NCBI GenBank assembly: GCA_942490945.1
Contig: CALNYZ010000018.1
Coordinates: 744,001-808,000, forward strand
Reading direction: 5' to 3'
DNA: 64,000 nt
Source of the DNA: CALNYZ01 sp942490945
Lineage (GTDB): Bacteria > Pseudomonadota > Gammaproteobacteria > UBA6429 > Thiohalophilaceae
Under the pieces are notes generated by a model. It ran no database searches, had not been told where the DNA came from, and worked only from the letters and a program-made list of their open reading frames with translations. Positions 7,833-15,370 of the stretch are shown piece after piece. How positions within the stretch are numbered: the first letter of the stretch is position 1; each line of letters begins with the position of its first letter. The translations under genes were made by a program, and so were the position numbers.

Positions 7833-9233
7833 ATGGCTAAATTAACATTTTATGGTGCTACGGCCGATGTCACCGGTTCTCTCTATTTATTGGAGACGGA
7901 ACATTCCACTATCTTAATGGAATGTGGTCTGGTGCAGGGTGGCTGGGAAGATGAAAAAGCCAACGCCGACCCCTTTCCATTTGATATCAAAAAACTCGAT
8001 GCAGTAGTGTTGTCACATGCACATCTTGATCACAGTGGCCGCTTGCCCAGGCTGGTTGCCGATGGTTATCGTGGTGCGATATATATGACATCACCGACGG
8101 CTGAGTTACTGGATATCATGTTAAAAGACGCCGCATCACTTGCCTTGCGTGATGCCGAGTGGGAAAACAAACGTCGACGACGTGCGGATAAGGAAGAGAT
8201 CGAGCCTTTATATACGCTGGAGGACGTTGAGGCAACTTTGGCACAGTGTGAAGGTATTCGCTATGGTCAACGAATCAATGTCACCGACAATATCGAGATT
8301 TGCTACCGTGATGCCGGACATATACTTGGCTCATCAATCGTTGAAGTATTTATAACCGAAGGTAATAAAAAATCCAAACTGGTATTTTCCGGTGATCTTG
8401 GGAATAGCAATGCTGCATTATTGCGTGATCCTGAAATAGTCGAACAGGCAGACATTCTTATGCTGGAATCGACTTATGGTGATCGTAACCACCGCTCAAT
8501 GGATGAAACCCTGGCGGAGTTCGAATCGATAATTGACGAAGCATCCGAAAAGGGTGGCAATATCTTGATACCTTCTTTTGCCGTGGGACGTACCCAGGAA
8601 ATTATTTTTCGTCTGGGTGAATTATATCAAAAAGGAAAATTATGTCATCAAGCTGTCTATCTTGATAGTCCGATGGCCATTGCCACGACAGAAGTGTATC
8701 ACCGTTTTCAAAATACATTTAATGCGGAAGACACGGCATCGCTGCACCATACTCGTTCTGGTACATTGCATACTTTTTTACCGGTATTGCGATATTCACG
8801 TACCACGGAAGAATCGATGACATTAAATAAAATAACAGATGGCGCGATATTTATTGCCGGGAGTGGCATGTGCAATGGTGGTCGTATACGTCATCACTTA
8901 AAACATAATTTGTGGCGCCGCAATGCACATGTAATCATTGTTGGCTACCAGGCGATAGGCACGCCAGGTCGCGCACTTGTTGACGGTGCAAAAATATTTC
9001 GTATCGGCGGTGATGAAATTGCAGTAAAGGCTACAATACATACAATAGGTGGATATTCTGCACACGCAAGTCAACAGCAATTACTGGAATGGGCAGGACA
9101 CTTCAAGTCACCGAAACCAAAACTTTATTTGATTCACGGTGAGCCAGCAGCAAAAAAAGTATTACAAAATGAATTTGCAAAACAAAACTGGAAAGCTGTT
9201 ATCCCGAAAGTAGCGGAGAGTATTCATTTTTAA
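7833..9233 (+). CDS. Beta-CASP metallo-beta-lactamase RNA-processing-like protein
   Basis: 466 residues. The metallo-beta-lactamase domain carries the two-zinc motif SHAHLDHSG (His62, His64, Asp66, His67) and LESTYGDRNH. A beta-CASP cap follows with FAVGRTQEIIF. The C-terminal RMMBL segment has GGYSAHASQQQL and YLIHGEP. This is the CPSF73/YSH1-like architecture usually annotated as MBL-fold metallo-hydrolase; nuclease activity is likely by family but the substrate is not known. It has an AGGAAAGT site before the ATG. It sits between thyA and folA. Confidence 0.92.
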   Translation: MAKLTFYGATADVTGSLYLLETEHSTILMECGLVQGGWEDEKANADPFPFDIKKLDAVVLSHAHLDHSGRLPRLVADGYRGAIYMTSPTAELLDIMLKDAASLALRDAEWENKRRRRADKEEIEPLYTLEDVEATLAQCEGIRYGQRINVTDNIEICYRDAGHILGSSIVEVFITEGNKKSKLVFSGDLGNSNAALLRDPEIVEQADILMLESTYGDRNHRSMDETLAEFESIIDEASEKGGNILIPSFAVGRTQEIIFRLGELYQKGKLCHQAVYLDSPMAIATTEVYHRFQNTFNAEDTASLHHTRSGTLHTFLPVLRYSRTTEESMTLNKITDGAIFIAGSGMCNGGRIRHHLKHNLWRRNAHVIIVGYQAIGTPGRALVDGAKIFRIGGDEIAVKATIHTIGGYSAHASQQQLLEWAGHFKSPKPKLYLIHGEPAAKKVLQNEFAKQNWKAVIPKVAESIHF

Positions 9234-9322
9234 ACGAGATTGTTTACTGATACCCAATCCGGATTTGACTACGGAAAAAATGAATCGAAATATAATGCAA
9301 CCATCTACCGTGAGTTAATTTG

Positions 9323-9817
9323 ATGAAAATATCGCTGATATCCGCCATGACAGATGACAGGGTCATCGGCATCAATAACAGTTTGCCCTGGAAATTACCC
9401 TCTGACATGCGCTGGTTTCGCAAACATACACTGGGCAAGCCCATCATCATGGGTCGCAAGACGTTTGAATCATTCGGCGCCAAACCCTTACCGGAAAGAA
9501 TGAACATCATTATTACCAATAATAATGATTATCAGGCAGATAATTGTATGGTTGTAAATAATATTGACAGTGCGTTACAAGTTGCCGGGAATGTTGATGA
9601 AGTAATGGTCATTGGTGGTGCTTCATTTTACCAGCAGATGTTGCCGTATGCGGATCGTTTGTATCTGACATTCGTGCATGCTGATATAGAAGGCGATGCG
9701 TGGTTTCCGGAATTTGATAAATCGGCATGGAAAGAAACATTGCGTGAAGATGTTTTGTCAGATGAAAAAAACCAGTATCCACACACGTTTGTGGTAATGG
9801 AAAAAGCACATAGTTAA
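9323..9817 (+). CDS. folA: Dihydrofolate reductase
   Basis: 164 residues, the usual size for a chromosomal type I DHFR. It reduces dihydrofolate with NADPH. ISLISAMTDDRVIGINNSLPWKLPSDMRWF contains the nicotinamide loop and the active-site acid (Asp in SDMRWF), GKPIIMGRKTFES binds NADPH, and VMVIGGASFYQQML closes the cofactor site. An in-frame TTG directly precedes the ATG at 9323; the ATG is chosen because it gives the canonical MKISLI start. It completes the thymidylate cycle with thyA. Confidence 0.97.
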   Translation: MKISLISAMTDDRVIGINNSLPWKLPSDMRWFRKHTLGKPIIMGRKTFESFGAKPLPERMNIIITNNNDYQADNCMVVNNIDSALQVAGNVDEVMVIGGASFYQQMLPYADRLYLTFVHADIEGDAWFPEFDKSAWKETLREDVLSDEKNQYPHTFVVMEKAHS

Positions 9818-9878
9818 CTGGTCTGCAGCACCCAATCGGGTATCATGGCTGCCATGGTAGTTGAACTACTTTAAAATA

Positions 9879-10133
9879 TCAGTTCAATAGTAATTGCGAA
9901 ATCAAGTTTTTTGCACTCTGTGTATTCGGATGTCCAACGGCAATAATTTTTTTATCGTTTATCAAAGCAGGAAAGGAAGCAAGCTTAAGTCTCTCCGCAA
10001 GCTTTTGTCCTTGTTCGCTATCGAGGTAAATCGTTTCGAGTTTAATATCCGATTCGACACATGCTTCTTGCCAAATTTCCTGTGTGCTTGTACACGACGA
10101 ATAGGGGCCGGCCAGTAATAATATCAATTTCAT
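9879..10133 (-). CDS. Small thioredoxin-fold-like protein with a single active-site-like Cys
   Basis: 84 residues. A beta-alpha-beta start KLILLLAGPYSSCTSTQEIW places one Cys where thioredoxin-like proteins have CxxC. The centre has ETIYLDSEQGQKLAERLKLASFPALI, including the cis-proline-like SFPAL turn, and then a C-terminal beta-hairpin and helix. It reads like a minimal thioredoxin or glutaredoxin fold that lost the second Cys. The gene is divergent from dnr and shares the regulatory gap that holds a DNR-type box. No precise family or function is assigned. Confidence 0.65.
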   Translation of the reverse strand: MKLILLLAGPYSSCTSTQEIWQEACVESDIKLETIYLDSEQGQKLAERLKLASFPALINDKKIIAVGHPNTQSAKNLISQLLLN

Positions 10134-10215
10134 ATATTATGAAATACCTATATGCTGTATATAAATTCTGGATAAAAAACTGTTAGTATGTAACGCTTTT
10201 TATGTATATTTGTCC

Positions 10216-10229
10216 TTGACCTCAGTCAA
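10216..10229. promoter_or_regulatory. FNR/DNR-type box between the thioredoxin-like gene and dnr
   Basis: TTGAC-CTCA-GTCAA, a perfect 5-bp palindrome matching the FNR/DNR class. It lies 33 bases before the dnr start and about 82 bases before the divergent thioredoxin-like start. The nearest AT-rich -10-like hexamers on the dnr side are closer than in the other boxes here, so it may control the divergent gene or act in autoregulation. Confidence 0.7.
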
Positions 10230-10262
10230 GCTGCGAAAGATTATTAATAACAAACACTGAAC

Positions 10263-10952
10263 ATGACTATGGAAAACAACCGCCTTCTGGCTGATGATAT
10301 ACAGCACATCCCCTTGTTCGAGGCTCTGAATGAATCTCAACTTGAGGAAATGCTGGCAACAACAAAAAAAATATCACTGCCAGCAAAAACGGTTCTGTTT
10401 GAAAAAGGCACACACGCCGAACATTTTTATATGGTTTATAGTGGTCAAATAAAATTATTTGCCATTTCTTCGAACGGTGATGAAAAGGTGATGGAAATAT
10501 TATATCCGAAGCAAACATTCGCAGAGGCCATATTGTTTATGCCCAAGCAAAATTACCCTGTCAGCGCCGAGTCAGTGATTGATAGTGAAGTGTATTGTTT
10601 TGAAATGAAAGTGTTTTATAAGATTTTGAAAGAATCACACGAAAGTTGTTTTCATTTATTAGGCGTGATGAGCAGGCATTTGCATGCAAAAATAAATGAT
10701 ATCAACAACCTTACACTGCATAATGGAACCTATCGATTGGCGGTGTTTTTGTTGGGCCAGCTACCAGAGGGCGTGACCACCCTGTCGGATATTCACTTGA
10801 GCACGCCAAAAAATGTGATCGCGTCACGATTATCAATTCAACCGGAAACCTTTTCACGTATATTGTCACGCATGAACAAGCAAGGACTGATCAACGTTAA
10901 TGGCAATGATATTACCTTGCTGGATGTGGATGGACTCAAGGCCCTGCTCTAG
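10263..10952 (+). CDS. dnr: Crp/Fnr-family regulator of denitrification, DNR type
   Basis: 229 residues. A cyclic-nucleotide-binding-like sensor domain occupies about residues 15-145 and a winged helix about 150-229. The recognition-helix region SIQPETFSRI is identical to Pseudomonas DNR, and FAEAILFM, LFEALNESQLEEMLA and NGNDITLLD also align well. No N-terminal four-cysteine cluster is present, so it is not an oxygen-sensing FNR; DNR proteins sense NO, probably through heme. It heads the denitrification island. Start is uncertain between 10263 and 10269, since neither has a clear ribosome site. Confidence 0.92.
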   Translation: MTMENNRLLADDIQHIPLFEALNESQLEEMLATTKKISLPAKTVLFEKGTHAEHFYMVYSGQIKLFAISSNGDEKVMEILYPKQTFAEAILFMPKQNYPVSAESVIDSEVYCFEMKVFYKILKESHESCFHLLGVMSRHLHAKINDINNLTLHNGTYRLAVFLLGQLPEGVTTLSDIHLSTPKNVIASRLSIQPETFSRILSRMNKQGLINVNGNDITLLDVDGLKALL

Positions 10953-10996
10953 AAACAAGCCGGTCATCAGGCATTATTTGCCTATTAAGATGATTA

Positions 10997-11010
10997 CTGA
11001 GTGAGATCAA
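10997..11010. promoter_or_regulatory. Imperfect FNR/DNR-type box before the hemerythrin gene
   Basis: CTGAG-TGAG-ATCAA, 8 of 10 positions of TTGAT-N4-ATCAA. A good -10 (TATGAT, 11033-11038) begins 29.5 bases after the box centre, which places the start point near -41.5 from the box, the classical activator geometry. This spacing is shared with other boxes in the island. Confidence 0.55.
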
Positions 11011-11096
11011 AAAATGTGGATTAAGTTGCGGTTATGATCATTATTATATTGGTAGAGCAGCAACGTATCTGAATAGCAGATGACAGGATTCGAATC

Positions 11097-11567
11097 ATGG
11101 AATTAATCAGTTGGAGTGACAAATATACAACCGGTATTGCCGGTGTCGATAGTGAGCATGCAGAGTTAATCGCCACGATTAATCGCTTTTATTCAGGTTT
11201 GGCGCATTCAGTTGATAAAAATGAGCTGATTAATATATTAAATGATATATATGGTGCTATTCATGCCCACTTTATGCTGGAAGAAAATATTATGCGAAAG
11301 CATGGCTATGATGAATATGAACAACACAAACGTGATCATGCGCGCTTGCTGGATGACCTGCGTGATATTGCGCTGAATCTCGAACACAGTGCAGATTATG
11401 ACGAATTACAGTTGAAAAAAATCTTAAGTGAGTGGTTTTTGGTGCACTTTAAAACTCACGACGCAAGACTGCATAAATTGGAGCAATTAATTGCGCAAAA
11501 TAAACAATCGAGTAACTCGCTTGGTTCCCTGCTGAAGAAACTCAAAACACGTATATCCAGCAAATAA
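11097..11567 (+). CDS. Bacteriohemerythrin
   Basis: 156 residues. The di-iron oxygen-binding four-helix bundle shows its ligands: His21, the HxxxE pair His58/Glu62, the HxxxH pair His77/His81, and the C-terminal HFKTHD (HxxxxD). WSDKYTTGIAGVDSEH is the standard N-terminus. An extra basic tail of about 30 residues follows the domain. Bacteriohemerythrins bind O2 and some bind NO; its position between dnr and the NO-reductase-like cluster, with a DNR-like box, suggests a role in NO or O2 scavenging during denitrification. Confidence 0.93.
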   Translation: MELISWSDKYTTGIAGVDSEHAELIATINRFYSGLAHSVDKNELINILNDIYGAIHAHFMLEENIMRKHGYDEYEQHKRDHARLLDDLRDIALNLEHSADYDELQLKKILSEWFLVHFKTHDARLHKLEQLIAQNKQSSNSLGSLLKKLKTRISSK

Positions 11568-11894
11568 TTTCACTCTATGCCTGTGCCGCTACGGTACATT
11601 GTTAGGTTGAATGCCAGATTGACGTGCCTCTCAATGTAAGAAATTTAGCAAGTAATTATATTGCTGTTCGTATTACTTCAAAATCAGTTGAAAAAGCCAT
11701 TCCGCTTGATGTAGGTCAAGGTTTTAGATGCATCGATGTAGGTAACCTTCATCTATAGTGTAAGTGCAGAAAAAGCGCCGAGTTTATGAAGTGATCAGTT
11801 TACTACCAAGATAAGATGTTCGCTTGTTTTGTAACCAGACTACGAATAATGAATATTGCGGGTGGACTTACAAAAACTATAAAGGAAGCAATCC
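11568..11894. other. Regulatory gap before the heme-copper cluster
   Basis: A 327-base non-coding stretch. It holds the DNR-type box at 11706-11719, a TATAGT -10 candidate at 11754-11759 and a repeated GATGTAGGT word (about 11708 and 11735). No ORF of credible coding quality and no terminator with a T run was found in it. Confidence 0.6.
11706..11719. promoter_or_regulatory. FNR/DNR-type box upstream of the heme-copper cluster
   Basis: TTGAT-GTAG-GTCAA, 9 of 10 consensus positions, 175 bases before the first ORF. The best -10 (TATAGT) starts about 41 bases after the centre, further than at the other boxes, so the promoter would use either this wider spacing or a poor hexamer near 11742. Confidence 0.7.
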
Positions 11895-12062
11895 ATGACA
11901 GATCAAAATGAAAATTCCAATGAGACAGGGGAACGAATTCCCGGCATGCAATCCCTGCTGGATAATCCGTTCCTTTTGCTTTTTATCGGTGTTGCGATGC
12001 CCACCGTGTTCTACATTGTGTGGGGAATAATGGAAATCGTTAATCTTCCAGTCTCACCATAA
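11895..12062 (+). CDS. Small single-pass subunit at the head of the heme-copper cluster
   Basis: 55 residues. A hydrophilic N-terminus (MTDQNENSNETGERIPGM) is followed by one transmembrane helix, NPFLLLFIGVAMPTVFYIVWGIMEIV. AAAGGAAG lies ten bases upstream of the ATG. It ends 27 bases before the CuA subunit, so it belongs to the same transcript. Small single-helix ORFs accompany CuA oxidases and the norSY-senC-orf1 cluster of ammonia oxidisers; the analogy is by position and size only. Confidence 0.75.
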   Translation: MTDQNENSNETGERIPGMQSLLDNPFLLLFIGVAMPTVFYIVWGIMEIVNLPVSP

Positions 12063-12089
12063 TTATTCTAATTTACAGGAGATTAGCTT

Positions 12090-12626
12090 ATGACTTCATT
12101 CATGCCGCCTGCAGATCGTATCTGGTGGAAGGTGCCCGTAGGACGACAGGAGCTTATCTGGATTGCAATAGCCCTGGTCTGGTGCATCATCATGTTTTTG
12201 ATGATGCCACTCTGGCATGTGTACGGTAAACAAAACCTTTCTACCGAAGCCTATCAAACAACACCTGCCAAATTTAGTGCGAAAGTGGAAGAGATGATCA
12301 GCAAATATAAAGTAGGTGAAGAGGCGAATGTCCCGATTGTCGCACCACCTGTAGGAAGTGACATTTATATGCTGGGACGTTTATGGCAATGGTATCCCGT
12401 ATTAAAGTTGAAAAAAAATCAGGAATACCGGTTACATCTTTCTTCGATGGACTGGAACCATGGATTTTCGCTGCAACCGGATAACATAAACCTGCAAATC
12501 ATTCCTGGCTATGACATGGTGTTGAAGATTACACCGGACAAGTCAGGTACATACGGGGTGATTTGTAACGAATATTGCGGTATTGGCCACCATACGATGG
12601 TAGGCAAGATCTATGTGGAGGATTGA
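12090..12626 (+). CDS. CuA-containing subunit II of a heme-copper oxidase / NO reductase (NorS-like)
   Basis: 178 residues. One N-terminal membrane anchor (about residues 22-42) precedes a periplasmic cupredoxin domain. All CuA ligands are visible: His124 in DWNHGF, then Cys159, Cys163, His167 and Met170 in CNEYCGIGHHTM. It would accept electrons from a periplasmic donor and pass them to subunit I, whose gene starts six bases after this stop. An ACAGGAG site precedes the ATG. It is shorter than cytochrome c oxidase subunit II and most like the B-type and NorS forms. Confidence 0.9.
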   Translation: MTSFMPPADRIWWKVPVGRQELIWIAIALVWCIIMFLMMPLWHVYGKQNLSTEAYQTTPAKFSAKVEEMISKYKVGEEANVPIVAPPVGSDIYMLGRLWQWYPVLKLKKNQEYRLHLSSMDWNHGFSLQPDNINLQIIPGYDMVLKITPDKSGTYGVICNEYCGIGHHTMVGKIYVED

Positions 12627-12631
12627 TAATC

Positions 12632-14362
12632 ATGTCTGATTTTCGCGTATGTCCCGATTCCGGGTTTTATTTTCACAAGTCAGCAGAAAGCCTGATGAAA
12701 GTAAATGCTGTTGTTGGCATTGTTGCATTATTAGTTGCCGGTGTATTGGCAATAGGTGTGGTACTGACACGATGGCAAGAAGTGCATTTGTTACCTGCTG
12801 ATATGTTTTATATGGTGTTAACTGGCCATGGCATCAATGCGCTGATCTTCTGGATCATCTTCTTCGAAATGGCTGTATTGCATTTTGCCTCATCGACCCT
12901 CTTACGCTGTCGACTGGCAACGCCAAGGTGGGCATGGCTCGGGTTCTTCCTGATGTTGATCGGTGCCATTATGAATAACGTGGCTGTCTTTAGTGGCAAG
13001 TCCAGCGTCATGATGACGTCCTATGTGCCGATGCAGGCAGAGCCACATTTTTACCTTGGTCTGATTTTATTTGCGGTAGGTGCCCTGATACAGGTATTTG
13101 TATTTTTCGGTACCCTGGTGATTGCGTACCAGGAGAAAACCTACGAGGGTTCGGTGCCTCTGGTTACCTTTGGTGCAATTACAGCAGCGATTATTGCCGT
13201 ATTTACCATTGCATCTGGTGCAATCATTCTGATTCCGACATTCCTCTGGTCAATTGGTTATGTCAGCCATATTGATGCGGCCATGTATCGTATCATCTGG
13301 TGGGGTATGGGCCATTCATCTCAGCAGATTAACGTCGCGGCACATGTGGCTATCTGGTATCTGATAGCGGGTGTATTGTTTGGTGCACGACCGATGTCAG
13401 AGAAAGTCAGTCGCTTCGCCTTCCTGTTATATATTCTATTTTTACAATTGGCTAGCGCACATCATCTTCTGGTGGATCCGGGCCTGAGTTCCGAGTGGAA
13501 AATATTCAATACCAGTTATGCGATGTATCTGGCGGTACTCGCCAGTATGATCCATGGCTTGACGGTACCGGGTTCCATTGAAGTTGCACAACGTCGCAAA
13601 GGCTATACCAAAGGCATGTTCGAATGGTTGCGTAAAGCGCCCTGGGGTAATCCGATATTTTCTGCCATGTTTATCTCGCTGGTAACATTCGGATTTATTG
13701 GCGGTATTACTGGCGTGGTAATGGGAACGGAGCAGATCAATTTGATTATCCATAATACTATTTACGTGCCGGCGCATTTCCATGCAACCGTGGTAACGGG
13801 TACGACACTGACATTCATGGCAGCGACGTATTTGCTGATTCCCGTGTTGTTCCGGCGGCAAGTATTTTTGCCCTGGATAGCGAAAATGCAACCGTATGTG
13901 TTCGGTGGTGGTATGACGATTCTTATTCTCTTTATGTTGGGTGCGGGTACGCTGGGTGTTGCAAGACGACATTGGGATATGGATTTTGCCGGTGCCGCGA
14001 TGGCATTTGAGTATCCCGCCATTGCTTATACCATGATGGCAATCGGGGCTATAGGTGGTTTGCTTGCGATTGCAGGTGGTGCGATGTTTTTACTCGTTGC
14101 AGTGGGTTCATTATTATTCGGTAAAAAGCTGGAACCGTCTGCAGGCATATTGGAAAGTTTTGCTGGCAAGCCGCTGCAAGCATCGGCTTATACAACAAAC
14201 CGACCTGTGGTGTTACCCATGGCACCTCAGCTTGAAGAAGGCCCACACGGCAGCTTCGAGGCACCAGGGACGTTTGGCCTGGCCATGTTATTGCTGGTAA
14301 CTTTTGTGGTGTACTATTTCATTAACTGGAAGTATCTGGCGTCGGTCTGGCCGTTAGGTTAG
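12632..14362 (+). CDS. Heme-copper oxidase subunit I homologue, probable NO reductase (NorY/gNOR-like)
   Basis: 576 residues, about 13-14 membrane helices. Low-spin heme ligands: His66 in TGHGIN (helix II) and one of the helix X pair. CuB/FeB-type ligands: His228 in WWGMGHSSQQIN, and His277-His278 in SAHHLLVDPG. Helix X HFH: His382 and His384. The position four after His228, normally the cross-linked Tyr of oxidases (GHPEVY), is Gln232, so a classical oxygen reductase is unlikely. With the CuA and SenC neighbours this resembles the norSY-senC cluster and the recently defined non-canonical NO reductases. The ATG at 12632 follows GGAGG; a longer upstream frame is rejected. Confidence 0.85.
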   Translation: MSDFRVCPDSGFYFHKSAESLMKVNAVVGIVALLVAGVLAIGVVLTRWQEVHLLPADMFYMVLTGHGINALIFWIIFFEMAVLHFASSTLLRCRLATPRWAWLGFFLMLIGAIMNNVAVFSGKSSVMMTSYVPMQAEPHFYLGLILFAVGALIQVFVFFGTLVIAYQEKTYEGSVPLVTFGAITAAIIAVFTIASGAIILIPTFLWSIGYVSHIDAAMYRIIWWGMGHSSQQINVAAHVAIWYLIAGVLFGARPMSEKVSRFAFLLYILFLQLASAHHLLVDPGLSSEWKIFNTSYAMYLAVLASMIHGLTVPGSIEVAQRRKGYTKGMFEWLRKAPWGNPIFSAMFISLVTFGFIGGITGVVMGTEQINLIIHNTIYVPAHFHATVVTGTTLTFMAATYLLIPVLFRRQVFLPWIAKMQPYVFGGGMTILILFMLGAGTLGVARRHWDMDFAGAAMAFEYPAIAYTMMAIGAIGGLLAIAGGAMFLLVAVGSLLFGKKLEPSAGILESFAGKPLQASAYTTNRPVVLPMAPQLEEGPHGSFEAPGTFGLAMLLLVTFVVYYFINWKYLASVWPLG

Positions 14363-14377
14363 CGTTCACTCTATGTG

Positions 14378-14404
14378 ACGGGCGGGTTTCCCGCCCGTTT
14401 TTTT
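14378..14404 (+). terminator. Strong rho-independent terminator after the catalytic subunit
   Basis: ACGGGCGGG, loop TTT, CCCGCCCGT, a perfect 9-bp GC-rich stem followed by a run of seven T. It sits 15 bases after the subunit I stop and would reduce transcription into the SenC gene. Confidence 0.93.
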
Positions 14405-14470
14405 GCCAGCAGCGCATGTTTTCTGTTCTAATGAAAGCAGACATTAATCCAGAATAAAGAAGCGCCCTCA

Positions 14471-15301
14471 ATGCACTCATCATTCGTCATTACCATTCTG
14501 GTTGCCATGCTGCTATCGCCTGTGGCATATGCGGCTGATACTTTGCCTGAATCAAAAGGCTCCATACAAAAGTTTCAATATAAAAAAGCGCTGGAAGACA
14601 GCCAGCAAGCAATCGGTAATCAATTATCAAATTTTCGTCTGACTGATGCATCCGGTAAGGGGCTTAGCTTGCATGATTTGAGTGGTAAACCACTGGTACT
14701 AAGTCTTATATATACCAGTTGTTACCAAATATGCCCGATGACGACACGACATCTGTCAAGCGTTGTTGAAAAGGCCAGAAAGTCACTGGGGCATGATAAA
14801 TTTTCTGTTGCTTTGTTGGGTTTTGATAGCCAGTTTGATAATCCACAGGCGATGAAGCATTTCGCCAACAAGCAAGGCGTCAGCGACAAAGGCTGGTATT
14901 TGCTTAGTGCTGATGCCGAAACAATTGCGGCATTAACGAAAGAACTGGGCTTCGTTTATTTTGCTTCGCCGCGAGGTTTTGACCATGTGGTACAGGCAAC
15001 GATTGTTGATGCTGAGGGTGTTATTTACAGACAAGTGTATGGCGAAGTGTTTACAACGCCATTATTAGTTGAGCCATTGAAAGAATTAATTTTGGGGCGA
15101 CCGCAACCCAATCAAACATTACTCTCAGAGCTTATCAACAAGGTACGATTTTTTTGTACCAACTATGATCCGGCCAGTGACTCTTATCATTTCGATTACT
15201 CGTTGTTTATCGGAATGATTATTGGCGCAATTATCATTACATTAATTGTGGTATTTATCGTGCGTGAATATCGTCGTGGTAAAGTGCGTTCAAAGACTTG
15301 A
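14471..15301 (+). CDS. SCO1/SenC-like copper chaperone with C-terminal membrane anchor
   Basis: 276 residues. A signal peptide (about residues 1-21, ending AYA-AD) is followed by a thioredoxin-fold SCO domain with the copper-binding CxxxC motif SCYQICPMT and the distal His in GFDHVVQ. A transmembrane helix lies near residues 243-265, unusual for SCO1 (normally N-anchored) but seen in SenC-like members of oxidase clusters. The probable role is copper delivery to the CuA site of the adjacent subunit II. A second SCO1 is encoded at 19.7 kb. Confidence 0.9.
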   Translation: MHSSFVITILVAMLLSPVAYAADTLPESKGSIQKFQYKKALEDSQQAIGNQLSNFRLTDASGKGLSLHDLSGKPLVLSLIYTSCYQICPMTTRHLSSVVEKARKSLGHDKFSVALLGFDSQFDNPQAMKHFANKQGVSDKGWYLLSADAETIAALTKELGFVYFASPRGFDHVVQATIVDAEGVIYRQVYGEVFTTPLLVEPLKELILGRPQPNQTLLSELINKVRFFCTNYDPASDSYHFDYSLFIGMIIGAIIITLIVVFIVREYRRGKVRSKT

Positions 15302-15370
15302 TTATGATCATGTAATTTCATGTAGTGTTAAGATAAGGTAGTGCGCTGTTTTTTATTGTAATCAATTTTA

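Noticed and set aside
12575..12631. Upstream extension of the heme-copper subunit I frame into the CuA gene
   Set aside because: It overlaps the conserved CuA motif and has no ribosome site, while GGAGG precedes the ATG at 12632.
13442..13972. 176-residue minus-strand ORF inside the heme-copper subunit I gene
   Set aside because: His/Arg/Gln-rich translation without family features, fully antisense to a strongly conserved gene. A shadow frame.
12632..14362. Interpretation as a canonical aerobic cytochrome oxidase or a NO dismutase
   Set aside because: The helix VI Tyr is missing, so a standard oxidase is unlikely; NO dismutases are qNOR-like single-chain proteins without a CuA subunit, so that label does not fit either.
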